NCBI RefSeq assembly: GCF_000421345.1 | Contig: NZ_ATWV01000009.1 | Coordinates: 88,510-152,509, forward strand | DNA: 64,000 nt | DNA from: Treponema bryantii NK4A124 | GTDB lineage: Bacteria > Spirochaetota > Spirochaetia > Treponematales > Treponemataceae | Reading direction: 5' to 3' | Shown here: piece after piece, positions 24,571 through 33,147 of the stretch | How positions within the stretch are numbered: position 1 is the first letter of the stretch | How the letters are laid out: every line of letters begins with the position of its first letter | Program-made: the position numbers and the translations under genes | Notes under the pieces: model-generated | Databases searched by the model: none | What the model saw: the letters and a program-made list of their open reading frames with translations, nothing else | What the model was told of the DNA's origin: nothing

Positions 24571-26172
24571 ATGAAAACAAGAATTAAACTTATAACTTTT
24601 CTATCAATTTTATTAATTTTATCTTCCTGTGCATCAACTAATCTCAAAAAAACTAATCCAACCGGATTAAAAGAACAGACCAGAACAGAAGTAATCACCG
24701 TTACTGGTGGTGATGTTCGCGGAATTGTTAATAAAGATGGTACTGTAGAAATATTTGCCGGACTTCCTTTTGCTGCCCCTCCTGTAGGAGACCTGCGCTG
24801 GAAAGAACCTCAAGATGTAATTCCATGGAAAGGCATTCTTGAAGCAGATCATTTTGCTCCTATGGCAATGCAATTGGAAAACGGACCTGTTTATAATTTT
24901 CTTTTCAATGCATATACTCATTCTAAAAAAAGCCGAACCTATGGCGGCCCTATGAGCGAAGACTGCCTTTACCTTAATGTATGGCGACCTGTCGGAAAGG
25001 CTCCCCAAGGCGGCTGGCCTGTACTTGTATATGTTCATGGCGGTACCCTTCTTACCGGACAAAGCTGGTATGAAAAATACGACGGAGAAAATCTTGCTGC
25101 CAATGGAATTATTGTTGTTAATATAGCATATCGCGTTGGTGTATTTGGTTACTTTGCAGATGCAGAGCTTGCCAAAGAATCCCCAAACGGAACAACCGGC
25201 AACTACGGACTTTTGGATCAGATAAAGGCTCTTGAATGGGTTCACAATAATATTGCAGCCTTTGGCGGAGATGCAGGAAATGTTACAATCGCCGGTGAAT
25301 CAGCTGGTTCTTCTTCTGTAAACGCACTTTGTGCCAGCCCTCTTACAAAAGGCTTTTTCCGCCGTGCAATCGGTGAAAGTTCATCAGTAATTCAGCAGAC
25401 TCCTCCTCATACCTTCCGTACAATGGAAGCCGCTTTAAAAATGGGAGATGATATTAAAAAGGAATTTGGCTGTAAAAATATGGAAGAACTCCGTACTCTT
25501 CCTGCCGCAAAACTCATCAAAACAAAATATAAAAACTCTTCTATGACAGTAGACGGCTATGCCCTGCCTGAAACTCCTTATGAGATTTATCAGAAAGGCC
25601 TGAATCATGAAGAAGCTTTGATGAACGGTTTTAATAAACGCGAAGCATTTGGTTTTACTTTCTTTACAAAAGTAGATAAAAAAAATATTGCATCCCTTCT
25701 TGAACCTAGTATGAAGGATAAGTCTGCTGCCTTCCTCGAAAAATATGGCAGTAAAAATAAAAAAGAGCTGAAGTCATTGTATAACGATGTCTTCTCTGCA
25801 GTATGCTTTACCTACCCTCATGACCAGTGGACAAAAACACTGCAGGCCCAGGGCAAGCCTGTTTATGAATATTACTTCAGCCGCGAAAATGGAGAAATTG
25901 GAACCAATCATTCCGGCGAAATGATTTATGCTTACAGGAATGTGCCGCATACAAAAAATTACAAGGCCCGCGATTACGAACTTGAAGAAATCATGAGCTC
26001 TTACTGGCTGAACTTTGTAAAATACGGAAATCCGAATGGTAAGGACACTGCCGGCAAAGAGCTTCCACTCTGGCAGACAAGTAAAGAAAGTGGCGGCCTT
26101 CTCATGGAATTCGGCGACAGCTGCAGTATGGTAGAAGATCCATTTGCTTATATTTATGATTATTTGAATTAA
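24571..26172 (+). CDS. Lipoprotein carboxylesterase, type B family
   Basis: The start at 24571 gives a lipoprotein signal (MKTRIKLITFLSILLILSSC); the upstream extension from 24499 would spoil it. The 533-residue product has the type B esterase core: CLYLNVWRP, the oxyanion region YVHGGTLLTG, nucleophile Ser in TIAGESAGSSS (about 244), and a late NHSGEM that supplies the candidate His. It would act outside the cell on esters, possibly those on plant polysaccharides given the adjacent sugar transporter. Promoter spacing suggests a leaderless message. Confidence 0.88.
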   Translation: MKTRIKLITFLSILLILSSCASTNLKKTNPTGLKEQTRTEVITVTGGDVRGIVNKDGTVEIFAGLPFAAPPVGDLRWKEPQDVIPWKGILEADHFAPMAMQLENGPVYNFLFNAYTHSKKSRTYGGPMSEDCLYLNVWRPVGKAPQGGWPVLVYVHGGTLLTGQSWYEKYDGENLAANGIIVVNIAYRVGVFGYFADAELAKESPNGTTGNYGLLDQIKALEWVHNNIAAFGGDAGNVTIAGESAGSSSVNALCASPLTKGFFRRAIGESSSVIQQTPPHTFRTMEAALKMGDDIKKEFGCKNMEELRTLPAAKLIKTKYKNSSMTVDGYALPETPYEIYQKGLNHEEALMNGFNKREAFGFTFFTKVDKKNIASLLEPSMKDKSAAFLEKYGSKNKKELKSLYNDVFSAVCFTYPHDQWTKTLQAQGKPVYEYYFSRENGEIGTNHSGEMIYAYRNVPHTKNYKARDYELEEIMSSYWLNFVKYGNPNGKDTAGKELPLWQTSKESGGLLMEFGDSCSMVEDPFAYIYDYLN

Positions 26173-26242
26173 TGGATTGCCACGTCGCCTCCGGCTCCTC
26201 GCAATGACGGTACGCTTGCTTACGGCTCCTCGCAATAACGGG
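26172..26242. repeat. Type C repeat after the esterase gene
   Basis: ATGGATTGCCACGTCGCCTC...CGCAATGACG, followed by a second partial unit CGGCTCCTCGCAATAACGGG. The second unit forms the left part of the terminator at 26225-26255. Confidence 0.8.
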
Positions 26243-26255
26243 GAGCTTTTTTTTT
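26225..26255 (+). terminator. Intrinsic terminator of the esterase gene, built from a repeat
   Basis: GCTCCTCG (26225-26232) pairs with CGGGGAGC (26239-26246) with one wobble pair and a 6-base loop, followed by nine T. The left arm belongs to the type C repeat, so the repeat appears to have been taken over as a terminator. Confidence 0.8.
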
Positions 26256-26259
26256 AAAT

Positions 26260-26319
26260 TTTACAAATCCAAAATACTGATGGATAATATAAGAATATAA
26301 CAAACTATTAGTATTTTGG
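26260..26319 (+). promoter_or_regulatory. Predicted chemosensory operon 1 promoter with flanking inverted repeat
   Basis: TTTACA (26260-26265), 17 bp, GATAAT (26283-26288). A perfect 10-bp inverted repeat, CCAAAATACT (26269-26278) and AGTATTTTGG (26310-26319), has one arm in the promoter spacer and the other over the ribosome binding site, a possible operator pair. Confidence 0.45.
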
Positions 26320-26327
26320 AGATTTAT

Positions 26328-28178
26328 ATGTCAGGATTAAATAATTTTGGCAAAATGCTTAAGCAGAAAAAGGCTAAGAAACTTTTCTGGGGAATGCTTG
26401 GACCTCTTTTAATTGTAACGATTTCAGCCTGCTCCTTTTTCTACTATGTTTCAGATGCTATTCTGAAAGAATATATGAAAAGCCAGCTTGAACTGTCTGT
26501 AGAAAAGCTCAATACAAATGTTTCAGACAGCATGGAGCCAATAATCATTAATGTAGATAACTTTGTTACTTTTTCTGCAGATTATAATGATGAAGAAATA
26601 CTTACCCTGCTGCTTAATGCTTTTTCAAGCAAACTGGATGACTATGCTTCAATGCTTTATTTTGCTCCGGTAAAAAAACTTTCTGAAGGCGGAAAATTCC
26701 TGAATAATATTGGTTGGGTTCCACCAGAAGGCTTTGAGCCGACAGAAAGAGTATGGTTTAAAGAAGCTGTAAAAAATCAGGGAAAAACAACCTTCTCTAC
26801 TCCATATGTTGATGTAAATACAGGTAAGCTCTGTGTTGCAGTTTCCCAGGCAGTTTATAATTCTCAGGGACAATTAAATGGTGTTATAGGCTGCGATATT
26901 CTTCTTGATCATCTTGTTGCATCAATAAAAGAAATTAAGATTTCCAAAAACTCAAGACTTAATCTTATTACACAAGACGGATACTTCCTCACACATGAAG
27001 ACCCGGAACAGGTAATGAAGTTAAACTGGTTTGATGTAACTTCTTACAGCGGTGATAAAAATGAATGGTTGAATGGAGAAACTAAAAACTATCTTGATAA
27101 GAAAAATTATTATGCAGTTTGTAAAATTGGAAACGCTCCATGGTACATTGTTGTAGAAGGACCAATGATGGATTTTAAAGGAACTCTATCTAATGTAATT
27201 ATAACCTTTGAAATCCTTTTAATAATCTTCAGTATAATTGTTTCTATTATCAATATAAATGTAATACGTAAAATGCGTAAAGATGAACAGAAGCTTGCAA
27301 ATCAGCTTTTCGAAGATGCTCAGAGTCTTGTAGTATCATCAAAAGAAAATGCCGCAACTGCTCAAGACCAGAGTGCTGCTGTTAAAGAAATTGTTGCCAC
27401 AATGGAAGATAACACTGCTCTTGGAGAAGATATTTCCCAAAGAATTCAAGATGTTTCTAGCGTAGCTGTAAAAACAAATAACATAGTTGCCGAAGGAGTT
27501 TCATTTATTGAAGCAAATATGAAGCAGCTTGAAGAAATTGCAAATACCAATCTGAACACAATAAAGGGCATTAAGTCTTTGGGCGAAAAAATTGAAAACA
27601 TCTGGTCTATCGTTTCCCTGATTAATTCTGTTGCAGACCAGGCAAAAATCATCGCCTTTAATGCCGAACTTGAGGCTAACAATACAAACTCCAGCGGAAA
27701 GAACTTCCATATAGTTGCAAATGAAATCCGCCGCCTTGCAGACGGTATCATTGAAAGTACAAAAGAGATTAAAACCCGCATTACAGAAATTCAGGAATCT
27801 TCGGATGACCTTATTCTCACCAGTGAAAACGGAACCGAGAAAATTCAGTCTGGCGTTGAAAATGCAAAAAATCTTGAAACACGCTTTGAAAGCATAAAAA
27901 ATGCTTCTGAGATTACTGCAGAAAGTGCAGAAAAAATTACTACAATCATTCAGCAGCAGACAATTGCTGGTGAACAGATTCTTATCACCCTTAAACAAAT
28001 TTCTGCAGGTGTTTCAAACTTCTCTATGGCAACTGAATATATTTCTCAGGCTTCTGAAAATCTTAAAACTGTTGCGACCGAACTCAGCGGTTCAAAAGAT
28101 GATACAGACGAAAGTGATGATGAAGATTCTGATGATACAAAATCTGAAACAACTGCTGACAAAGCCGATTCAGAATAA
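26328..28178 (+). CDS. Methyl-accepting chemotaxis protein (operon 1)
   Basis: The start at 26328 is used because GGAG lies 6 bp upstream. The 616-residue protein has a membrane segment at about 20-42, a periplasmic dCache-like sensor (PPEGFEPTERVWFKEAVKNQ, YVDVNTGKLCVAVSQAVYN), a second segment at about 290-312, and a cytoplasmic signalling domain whose tip reads VADQAKIIAFNAELEANN followed by FHIVANEIRRLADGI. The tip differs from the usual QTNLLALNAAIEAARAGE but matches the two other receptors in this window. It ends in an acidic tail. Confidence 0.9.
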   Translation: MSGLNNFGKMLKQKKAKKLFWGMLGPLLIVTISACSFFYYVSDAILKEYMKSQLELSVEKLNTNVSDSMEPIIINVDNFVTFSADYNDEEILTLLLNAFSSKLDDYASMLYFAPVKKLSEGGKFLNNIGWVPPEGFEPTERVWFKEAVKNQGKTTFSTPYVDVNTGKLCVAVSQAVYNSQGQLNGVIGCDILLDHLVASIKEIKISKNSRLNLITQDGYFLTHEDPEQVMKLNWFDVTSYSGDKNEWLNGETKNYLDKKNYYAVCKIGNAPWYIVVEGPMMDFKGTLSNVIITFEILLIIFSIIVSIININVIRKMRKDEQKLANQLFEDAQSLVVSSKENAATAQDQSAAVKEIVATMEDNTALGEDISQRIQDVSSVAVKTNNIVAEGVSFIEANMKQLEEIANTNLNTIKGIKSLGEKIENIWSIVSLINSVADQAKIIAFNAELEANNTNSSGKNFHIVANEIRRLADGIIESTKEIKTRITEIQESSDDLILTSENGTEKIQSGVENAKNLETRFESIKNASEITAESAEKITTIIQQQTIAGEQILITLKQISAGVSNFSMATEYISQASENLKTVATELSGSKDDTDESDDEDSDDTKSETTADKADSE

Positions 28179-28190
28179 GGGAGTCTGGTT

Positions 28191-28697
28191 ATGAATGAAG
28201 AAATTATTGAAGATATTGAATCAAAGAAAGAAATTACAAATGTCACTTTAGAAGATAAAGCAATGACAACCTGGCTTATTTTTTTAATTTCAGAAAAAAA
28301 ATACGCCGTAAAGTCCAGCGATGTTGTAGAAATTATCAGTGACCTTTCTGTATACCACATTCCTTTTATGCCAAAATATATTGAAGGAATATTGAACCGT
28401 CGCGGAGAGCCTTTTACTGTTGTAAATCCAAATTCTATTTTTGCTGATGACCCCAACTCTCCTCCTCCGGATAAATCTCTCTTTATGATTTTTAAAAGAG
28501 ATGATGATCAGCTTTCTCTTCATATTTCGGATATTCTTTTATTTACAAAAATTGAAGATACAGAACTAAAACTGATTCCAGATGCTACTGAAGAAAGTTT
28601 CTTTCTTGGTACGGTAACCTATGATGGGGAAGAAATTCCGGTTTTAAATCCTAATGCTTTTGAAGTTCTTATAAGGAAAGATTGTGGAAACAGCTAA
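28191..28697 (+). CDS. CheW-like coupling protein (operon 1)
   Basis: The 168-residue protein has one CheW fold: WLIFLISEKKYAVKSSDVVE, then IPFMPKYIEGILNRRGEPFT and a late VTYDGEEIPVLN. CheW bridges receptor tips and CheA. It starts 12 bp after the receptor gene with a GGGAG site and overlaps the next gene by 14 bp. Confidence 0.88.
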   Translation: MNEEIIEDIESKKEITNVTLEDKAMTTWLIFLISEKKYAVKSSDVVEIISDLSVYHIPFMPKYIEGILNRRGEPFTVVNPNSIFADDPNSPPPDKSLFMIFKRDDDQLSLHISDILLFTKIEDTELKLIPDATEESFFLGTVTYDGEEIPVLNPNAFEVLIRKDCGNS

Positions 28698-29169
28698 TCA
28701 TTTTACCTGCTTATCTTACGATACAATTGATTTCCTCATTTTAAGTAAATATGTTCTTTTCGGAATTTACATTGGAAGTTCCGATGACGGAAAAAGAATT
28801 GACTTTGAAAATGAAGTATTACCAAAGTTGAGTATTGGAAGCTTTCTGGAAAAAGAATTCAATTGCAAGCATACAGAAGACTGTAATGTAATGCTTGTAA
28901 TGAATAAGTCTGAATTTGATGAAGACCTGCAGTCCAAAATTGTAAACTATACAGGTACAGCTTTTCCGGTCTCTGGAAATTTTGCCTTATCTGTAAATAC
29001 TTCGGTTACAAGCAGAATTGTTGATATTTCTTTTTTACGAGTAATACCATCCGGGATAAGAAAAAGATTAAATGCCTGCGGTATAAGTGCCATAGGTTTT
29101 AACAAAAAAAGACAGATCCTTCTTTCTCCTGATAATATAATACGCAGTTTCTTACGAGGCCTTTTATGA
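28684..29169 (+). CDS. Unknown protein of chemosensory operon 1
   Basis: This 161-residue protein starts with GTG at 28684, with AAGGAAAG upstream, and is coupled on both sides (14-bp overlap with cheW, ATGA overlap with cheB). I do not recognise a family. The alternating beta-like pattern, with the ending GFNKKRQILLSPDNIIRSFL, could be a degenerate CheW-like fold, but this is weak. Operon 2 has no counterpart, so it is the main difference in gene content between the two systems besides the extra receptor. Confidence 0.6.
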   Translation: METANHFTCLSYDTIDFLILSKYVLFGIYIGSSDDGKRIDFENEVLPKLSIGSFLEKEFNCKHTEDCNVMLVMNKSEFDEDLQSKIVNYTGTAFPVSGNFALSVNTSVTSRIVDISFLRVIPSGIRKRLNACGISAIGFNKKRQILLSPDNIIRSFLRGLL

Positions 29170-30155
29170 GAATAATGATAGCTGATGACTCCGCAGTAGT
29201 ACGAACAATAATTACTCAGGGCTTTGCAAAAAATAAAGATTTAAATATTATTGCTTCAGTTTCAACCTGTCAGAAATTATTGAATAATATTACGGTCGAA
29301 AATCCGGATGTAATTATCTGTGGAAATGAAACTTCTGATGAAACTGAAAAAGAAGCCCTGGATACAATTGTTAATAAGTTTAATATTCCAGTTTTATTAC
29401 TTGAAAGCTCTGCAGAAAATCCGGGGCCCTTTATAGGAAAGCTTACAGAAAAAATTCAAAAACCAAAATTAAGAGAATATAATCATGATTTTTTTGAGAG
29501 ACTGACACAAAAGCTTAATTCTCTGCTTGAATTAAAGCCTCTTTCAAATTCAAAGAATAAAAATGCTGATAAGATTTTTAGGCTTCTTTGTATTGGTGCT
29601 TCTACAGGAGGTCCAACTGCAGTTTCAGAAGTTCTTTCCGGTCTTGGTAATAATTTCCCTCTTCCTATTCTTTATACCCAGCATATTGAAATTGGAAAAG
29701 ACCAGGCTCTTGTAGACTGGCTGAATCAAGTTTGCAGAAACGTAAAAATAAAACTTGCAGAAGATGGAGAAGAAGCAAAGGCAGGCGTCGTTTATATGGC
29801 ACCGGCAGACAGACATCTTGTGATAAGTCATGAAAGTAATTTTGGAAAACCTGTTCTTAAAATATCAGATGAAGAGCCGGAAAGATATTTGCGTCCTGCT
29901 GTAAATAAATTATTTAACTCTGCTGCAAAAATCTATAAGGATAATGTTCTTGCTGTTCTGCTTACAGGAATGGGAGCAGATGGTGCAAATGGCTGTAAAA
30001 AAATATGTGAAAATGGCGGCTGGACCATTGTAGAAGATAAATCTACCTGTGCCGTATTCGGCATGCCGGCTGCTGCAATTGACCTGGGCGCCGCAAAAGA
30101 AGTTCTGCCCCGCCCTGAAATTTCTAAAAGAATACTGGAATTGGTAAAGAGATAA
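29166..30155 (+). CDS. cheB: CheB methylesterase with degenerate receiver (operon 1)
   Basis: The 329-residue protein has a CheB catalytic domain with Ser in IGASTGGPTAV (about 147), His in YTQHIEIG and Asp in LLTGMGADGANG, so esterase activity is likely. The N-terminal receiver keeps IADDSAVVR but the phosphoacceptor site reads DVIICGNETSD, with Gly53 where Asp is expected. It therefore should not be switched by phosphorylation in the usual way. Its paralog at 43921 keeps the Asp. Confidence 0.9.
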   Translation: MRIMIADDSAVVRTIITQGFAKNKDLNIIASVSTCQKLLNNITVENPDVIICGNETSDETEKEALDTIVNKFNIPVLLLESSAENPGPFIGKLTEKIQKPKLREYNHDFFERLTQKLNSLLELKPLSNSKNKNADKIFRLLCIGASTGGPTAVSEVLSGLGNNFPLPILYTQHIEIGKDQALVDWLNQVCRNVKIKLAEDGEEAKAGVVYMAPADRHLVISHESNFGKPVLKISDEEPERYLRPAVNKLFNSAAKIYKDNVLAVLLTGMGADGANGCKKICENGGWTIVEDKSTCAVFGMPAAAIDLGAAKEVLPRPEISKRILELVKR

Positions 30156-30165
30156 TGGAGAGCTG

Positions 30166-31047
30166 ATGGCAGAAAAGATTGTACTGAAAGAAGATATCCT
30201 CGACTCTTTTATAAGTATTCTTACGACTTTAACAGGTATAATACCGCGGGCAAGTCATAGAGACGGAATCAAATATTTTATCGAAAAGAAAATTGCTGAA
30301 AATAATTATTCAATTGATGAATACAGAAAACTTCTTTTTACAGATAAAAATCTTATTTCTGAATTTGTAAACGAATGCACTGTAAACGAAACTTATTTTT
30401 TCCGTGAAGAAAAACAGTTTGCCTTACTTAAAAATAAAATCTTTCCAAACTGGCGTTACAAGTCTCCTGAAAAAGAAATTAAAATCTGGTCTGCCGCCTG
30501 TTCATATGGCGAAGAGGCATACTCTCTTGCAGTTATGGCCTTACTCTGCGGCCTGAATCCTATGGTTACAGCAAGTGATATTAATTCTGAAGTAATTGAA
30601 CATTGTAAAGATGGTGTATTCCTTAGTACATCTTTGCGTTCTGTAGACGGGGTTTCTTATCAGAAGCTGGTTCTTCCATACCAGAGAGAAGACAGAAAAA
30701 TCGCATTCCCGCAAGATATAAAGAATCATATCACCACTATGCAGATGAATCTGGCAGAACTGGATTCTCCCAAGAACATTCTTATATTGCCAAAAAATCA
30801 GAATATAATTTTTATTCGAAATGTTTTTATATATTTTTCAATCGAATTACGAAAACAAATACTTAAGATAATTACAGATAATTGTCTTGCAGATGACGGA
30901 TATCTTTTTGTTTCAATGAATGAAATTGCGCAATTAGATTCTACGATTGTACCTAAATCTCTTGAAAAACTTTCTGATGGAAATGTTTTTTATTTTCATA
31001 AAATAAGTGATGCCACTCGTGCTGGTGATAAAAAGGAGGTTTTATAA
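30166..31047 (+). CDS. cheR: CheR methyltransferase (operon 1)
   Basis: CheR methylates receptor glutamates using S-adenosylmethionine. The 293-residue protein has the N-terminal helical region (GIIPRASHRDGIKYFIEK), the marker NETYFFREEKQF, the SAM site IWSAACSYGEEAYSLA and the late IIFIRNVFIYFSIELR. It starts 10 bp after cheB. Together with cheB it implies adaptation of the local receptors. Confidence 0.92.
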   Translation: MAEKIVLKEDILDSFISILTTLTGIIPRASHRDGIKYFIEKKIAENNYSIDEYRKLLFTDKNLISEFVNECTVNETYFFREEKQFALLKNKIFPNWRYKSPEKEIKIWSAACSYGEEAYSLAVMALLCGLNPMVTASDINSEVIEHCKDGVFLSTSLRSVDGVSYQKLVLPYQREDRKIAFPQDIKNHITTMQMNLAELDSPKNILILPKNQNIIFIRNVFIYFSIELRKQILKIITDNCLADDGYLFVSMNEIAQLDSTIVPKSLEKLSDGNVFYFHKISDATRAGDKKEVL

Positions 31048-33147
31048 ATGCCCCAGGTCTCTAATGATATTACAGAAAGCTACGTTTCCGAAGTAAAAGA
31101 ACTGCTGGAATCAGCACAAAAGGATATTATTTCTCTAAAATCTAATGAAGATGATTCTGAAACTCTTAACCGCCTTTTGCGAAATCTTCATACCATAAAA
31201 GGTAATTCGAGAATGCTGGGCTATACAACAGTTGAAAAACTTGCCCACGCAATTGAAGATATTTATAAGAGCGTAAAAGATAAGAAAATCAAAAATACAG
31301 ACCGTCTCATAAAACTGGTCTTCGCCGTAACAGAAAAAATTCACGGTTGTGTGTCCTGCATTAGCCGCCGTGGTACAGACAAGCAGGATGTTGAACTTTA
31401 CCTTCAGTACTGCGACAAGCTTGCGGCCGGAGAACTCATAGACGTAGATGCCTTCATCAAAGAAATCAATAAGAAAAATGGAATTTTGATGGAAGAAGAT
31501 GATGAGGACTTAGACGAAAACATCAGCGATATCCAGTCCATCAGAATTAAGCTTTCAAGGGTAAACGAAATTATTTCTGATTTTGATACTATGATTACCC
31601 GCGAGTTCCATTTAAAATCTCAGCTTGATGAACTTAAAAAACTGGAAGAAAAACTCGGCAGCCGCGAGCTTGCAAAAATCAGGAAGTCCTTTGAAAATGA
31701 TATTTATTCACTTGAAACTTCAATCTTTAGCGTTCAGGAAAAAGCCTTTGATTTGAGAATGCTTCCTATAAGCATTGTACTCAGACCACTTGAAAATACA
31801 ATTGCCCTCGAAGCAATGAATCTGAATAAAAAAGTAAAATGCGAAATTCCGGATACTGACATTGCTCTTGATAAAGTAATTCTTGAAGAGCTTGGCGACA
31901 TTCTTATGCATATAATAAGAAATGCCCTGGACCACGGAATTGAAAGTCCTGCCGAAAGAAAGAAGGCAAAAAAAAGTGAAGAAGGAACAATCAGCATAAC
32001 CTGTGTCCGCGAAGCCCGCTACATTGAACTTAAGATTAGCGATGACGGCCGAGGCCTTGATTATGATAAAATCAGGGAAAAAGCAATTTCACTTTATCCC
32101 GAGCGTACAGAAGAAATAAAAGGAATGAGCGACCGTGAACTTTCCCAGTTCCTTTTCCAGTCCGGCTTTTCTACAAAAGAAAATGTTACAGCTCTCTCTG
32201 GTCGTGGAGTTGGTCTTGATGTTGTATGGTCCAACGTTGAAAAAATTAAAGGCCGTATAAAAATAGAAAGCGAAGCCGGTAAGGGAACTTCTTTCATCCT
32301 TCACTTCCCTCTTTCACTTTCGACCTTGCAAGGCTTGTTTGTCTACTCTAACAAGGAAAAATATCTGATTCCGGCACAGCACATTGTCGATATCATCTAT
32401 CGCAAAAAATCTGATTACATAACATTACAGAATCAGAACTATATAAGATTTGAAGATCAGCTTGTACCCTGCTTCCCTCTTTCTACTTTGTTCGAAGACA
32501 GAAAGTCAGGGCTCGCCCAGGATGAAGAACCAATTCTTATTGCCGAGTATATGGAACAGAGAATCGGAATTATTGTTGAACAGGTGGAACAGTACGTTTC
32601 GCTGGTTGTAAAACCAATGCCGGAAGGAATCAGAAACTGTTCTATTCTTCAGGGAATTGTTTTTGATGAGCATTATGATATTGTGCCTATTCTACATGTT
32701 CCTGATATCTTGCAGCGCTTTAAATCACTGCGCGGCTACGACATTAAAAAGTTTGAAGCTGCAACACAGAAAAAGAATATCAGAATTCTTATCGTAGATG
32801 ATTCTTCGACTACCCGAGAAATTGAAAGATCTATTCTTGAAGGTGCAGGTTATGTTGTTGAAGATGCTTTTGATGGTCTTGATGGTCTTGAAAAAGCAAA
32901 GGAAAAATATTACGACCTGATTTTAGCAGATCAGGAAATGCCCCGTATGACAGGCCTTGTTCTTCTGGATAACCTGCGCCGTCTGGACCAGTATAAAGAA
33001 ACTCCGGTAATCGTTGTTTCCACTGATCAAAGCCGGCAGACAATAGAAGAGTTCCAGCGTCTTAAAGCCGGAGCAATAATTGCTAAGAGTGAGTTCAAGC
33101 GGGGAAATCTGCTTGAAGCAATTAAAGAACTTTTGGGAGATGAATAA
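31048..33147 (+). CDS. cheA: CheA histidine kinase with C-terminal receiver (operon 1)
   Basis: The 699-residue protein has an Hpt domain with His48 (NLHTIKGNSRMLGY), no evident P2 domain, a dimerisation region, an HATPase with N-box (IIRNALDHGIESPAERK) and G-boxes (ISDDGRGLDYD, SGRGVGLDVV), a CheW-like domain, and a C-terminal receiver (ILIVDDSSTTRE, phosphoacceptor in LILADQEMPRMTG). It is the only complete CheA in the window. AAAGGAGG precedes the ATG. With no free CheY nearby, its own receiver and that of CheB2 are candidate phosphate acceptors. Confidence 0.95.
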   Translation: MPQVSNDITESYVSEVKELLESAQKDIISLKSNEDDSETLNRLLRNLHTIKGNSRMLGYTTVEKLAHAIEDIYKSVKDKKIKNTDRLIKLVFAVTEKIHGCVSCISRRGTDKQDVELYLQYCDKLAAGELIDVDAFIKEINKKNGILMEEDDEDLDENISDIQSIRIKLSRVNEIISDFDTMITREFHLKSQLDELKKLEEKLGSRELAKIRKSFENDIYSLETSIFSVQEKAFDLRMLPISIVLRPLENTIALEAMNLNKKVKCEIPDTDIALDKVILEELGDILMHIIRNALDHGIESPAERKKAKKSEEGTISITCVREARYIELKISDDGRGLDYDKIREKAISLYPERTEEIKGMSDRELSQFLFQSGFSTKENVTALSGRGVGLDVVWSNVEKIKGRIKIESEAGKGTSFILHFPLSLSTLQGLFVYSNKEKYLIPAQHIVDIIYRKKSDYITLQNQNYIRFEDQLVPCFPLSTLFEDRKSGLAQDEEPILIAEYMEQRIGIIVEQVEQYVSLVVKPMPEGIRNCSILQGIVFDEHYDIVPILHVPDILQRFKSLRGYDIKKFEAATQKKNIRILIVDDSSTTREIERSILEGAGYVVEDAFDGLDGLEKAKEKYYDLILADQEMPRMTGLVLLDNLRRLDQYKETPVIVVSTDQSRQTIEEFQRLKAGAIIAKSEFKRGNLLEAIKELLGDE

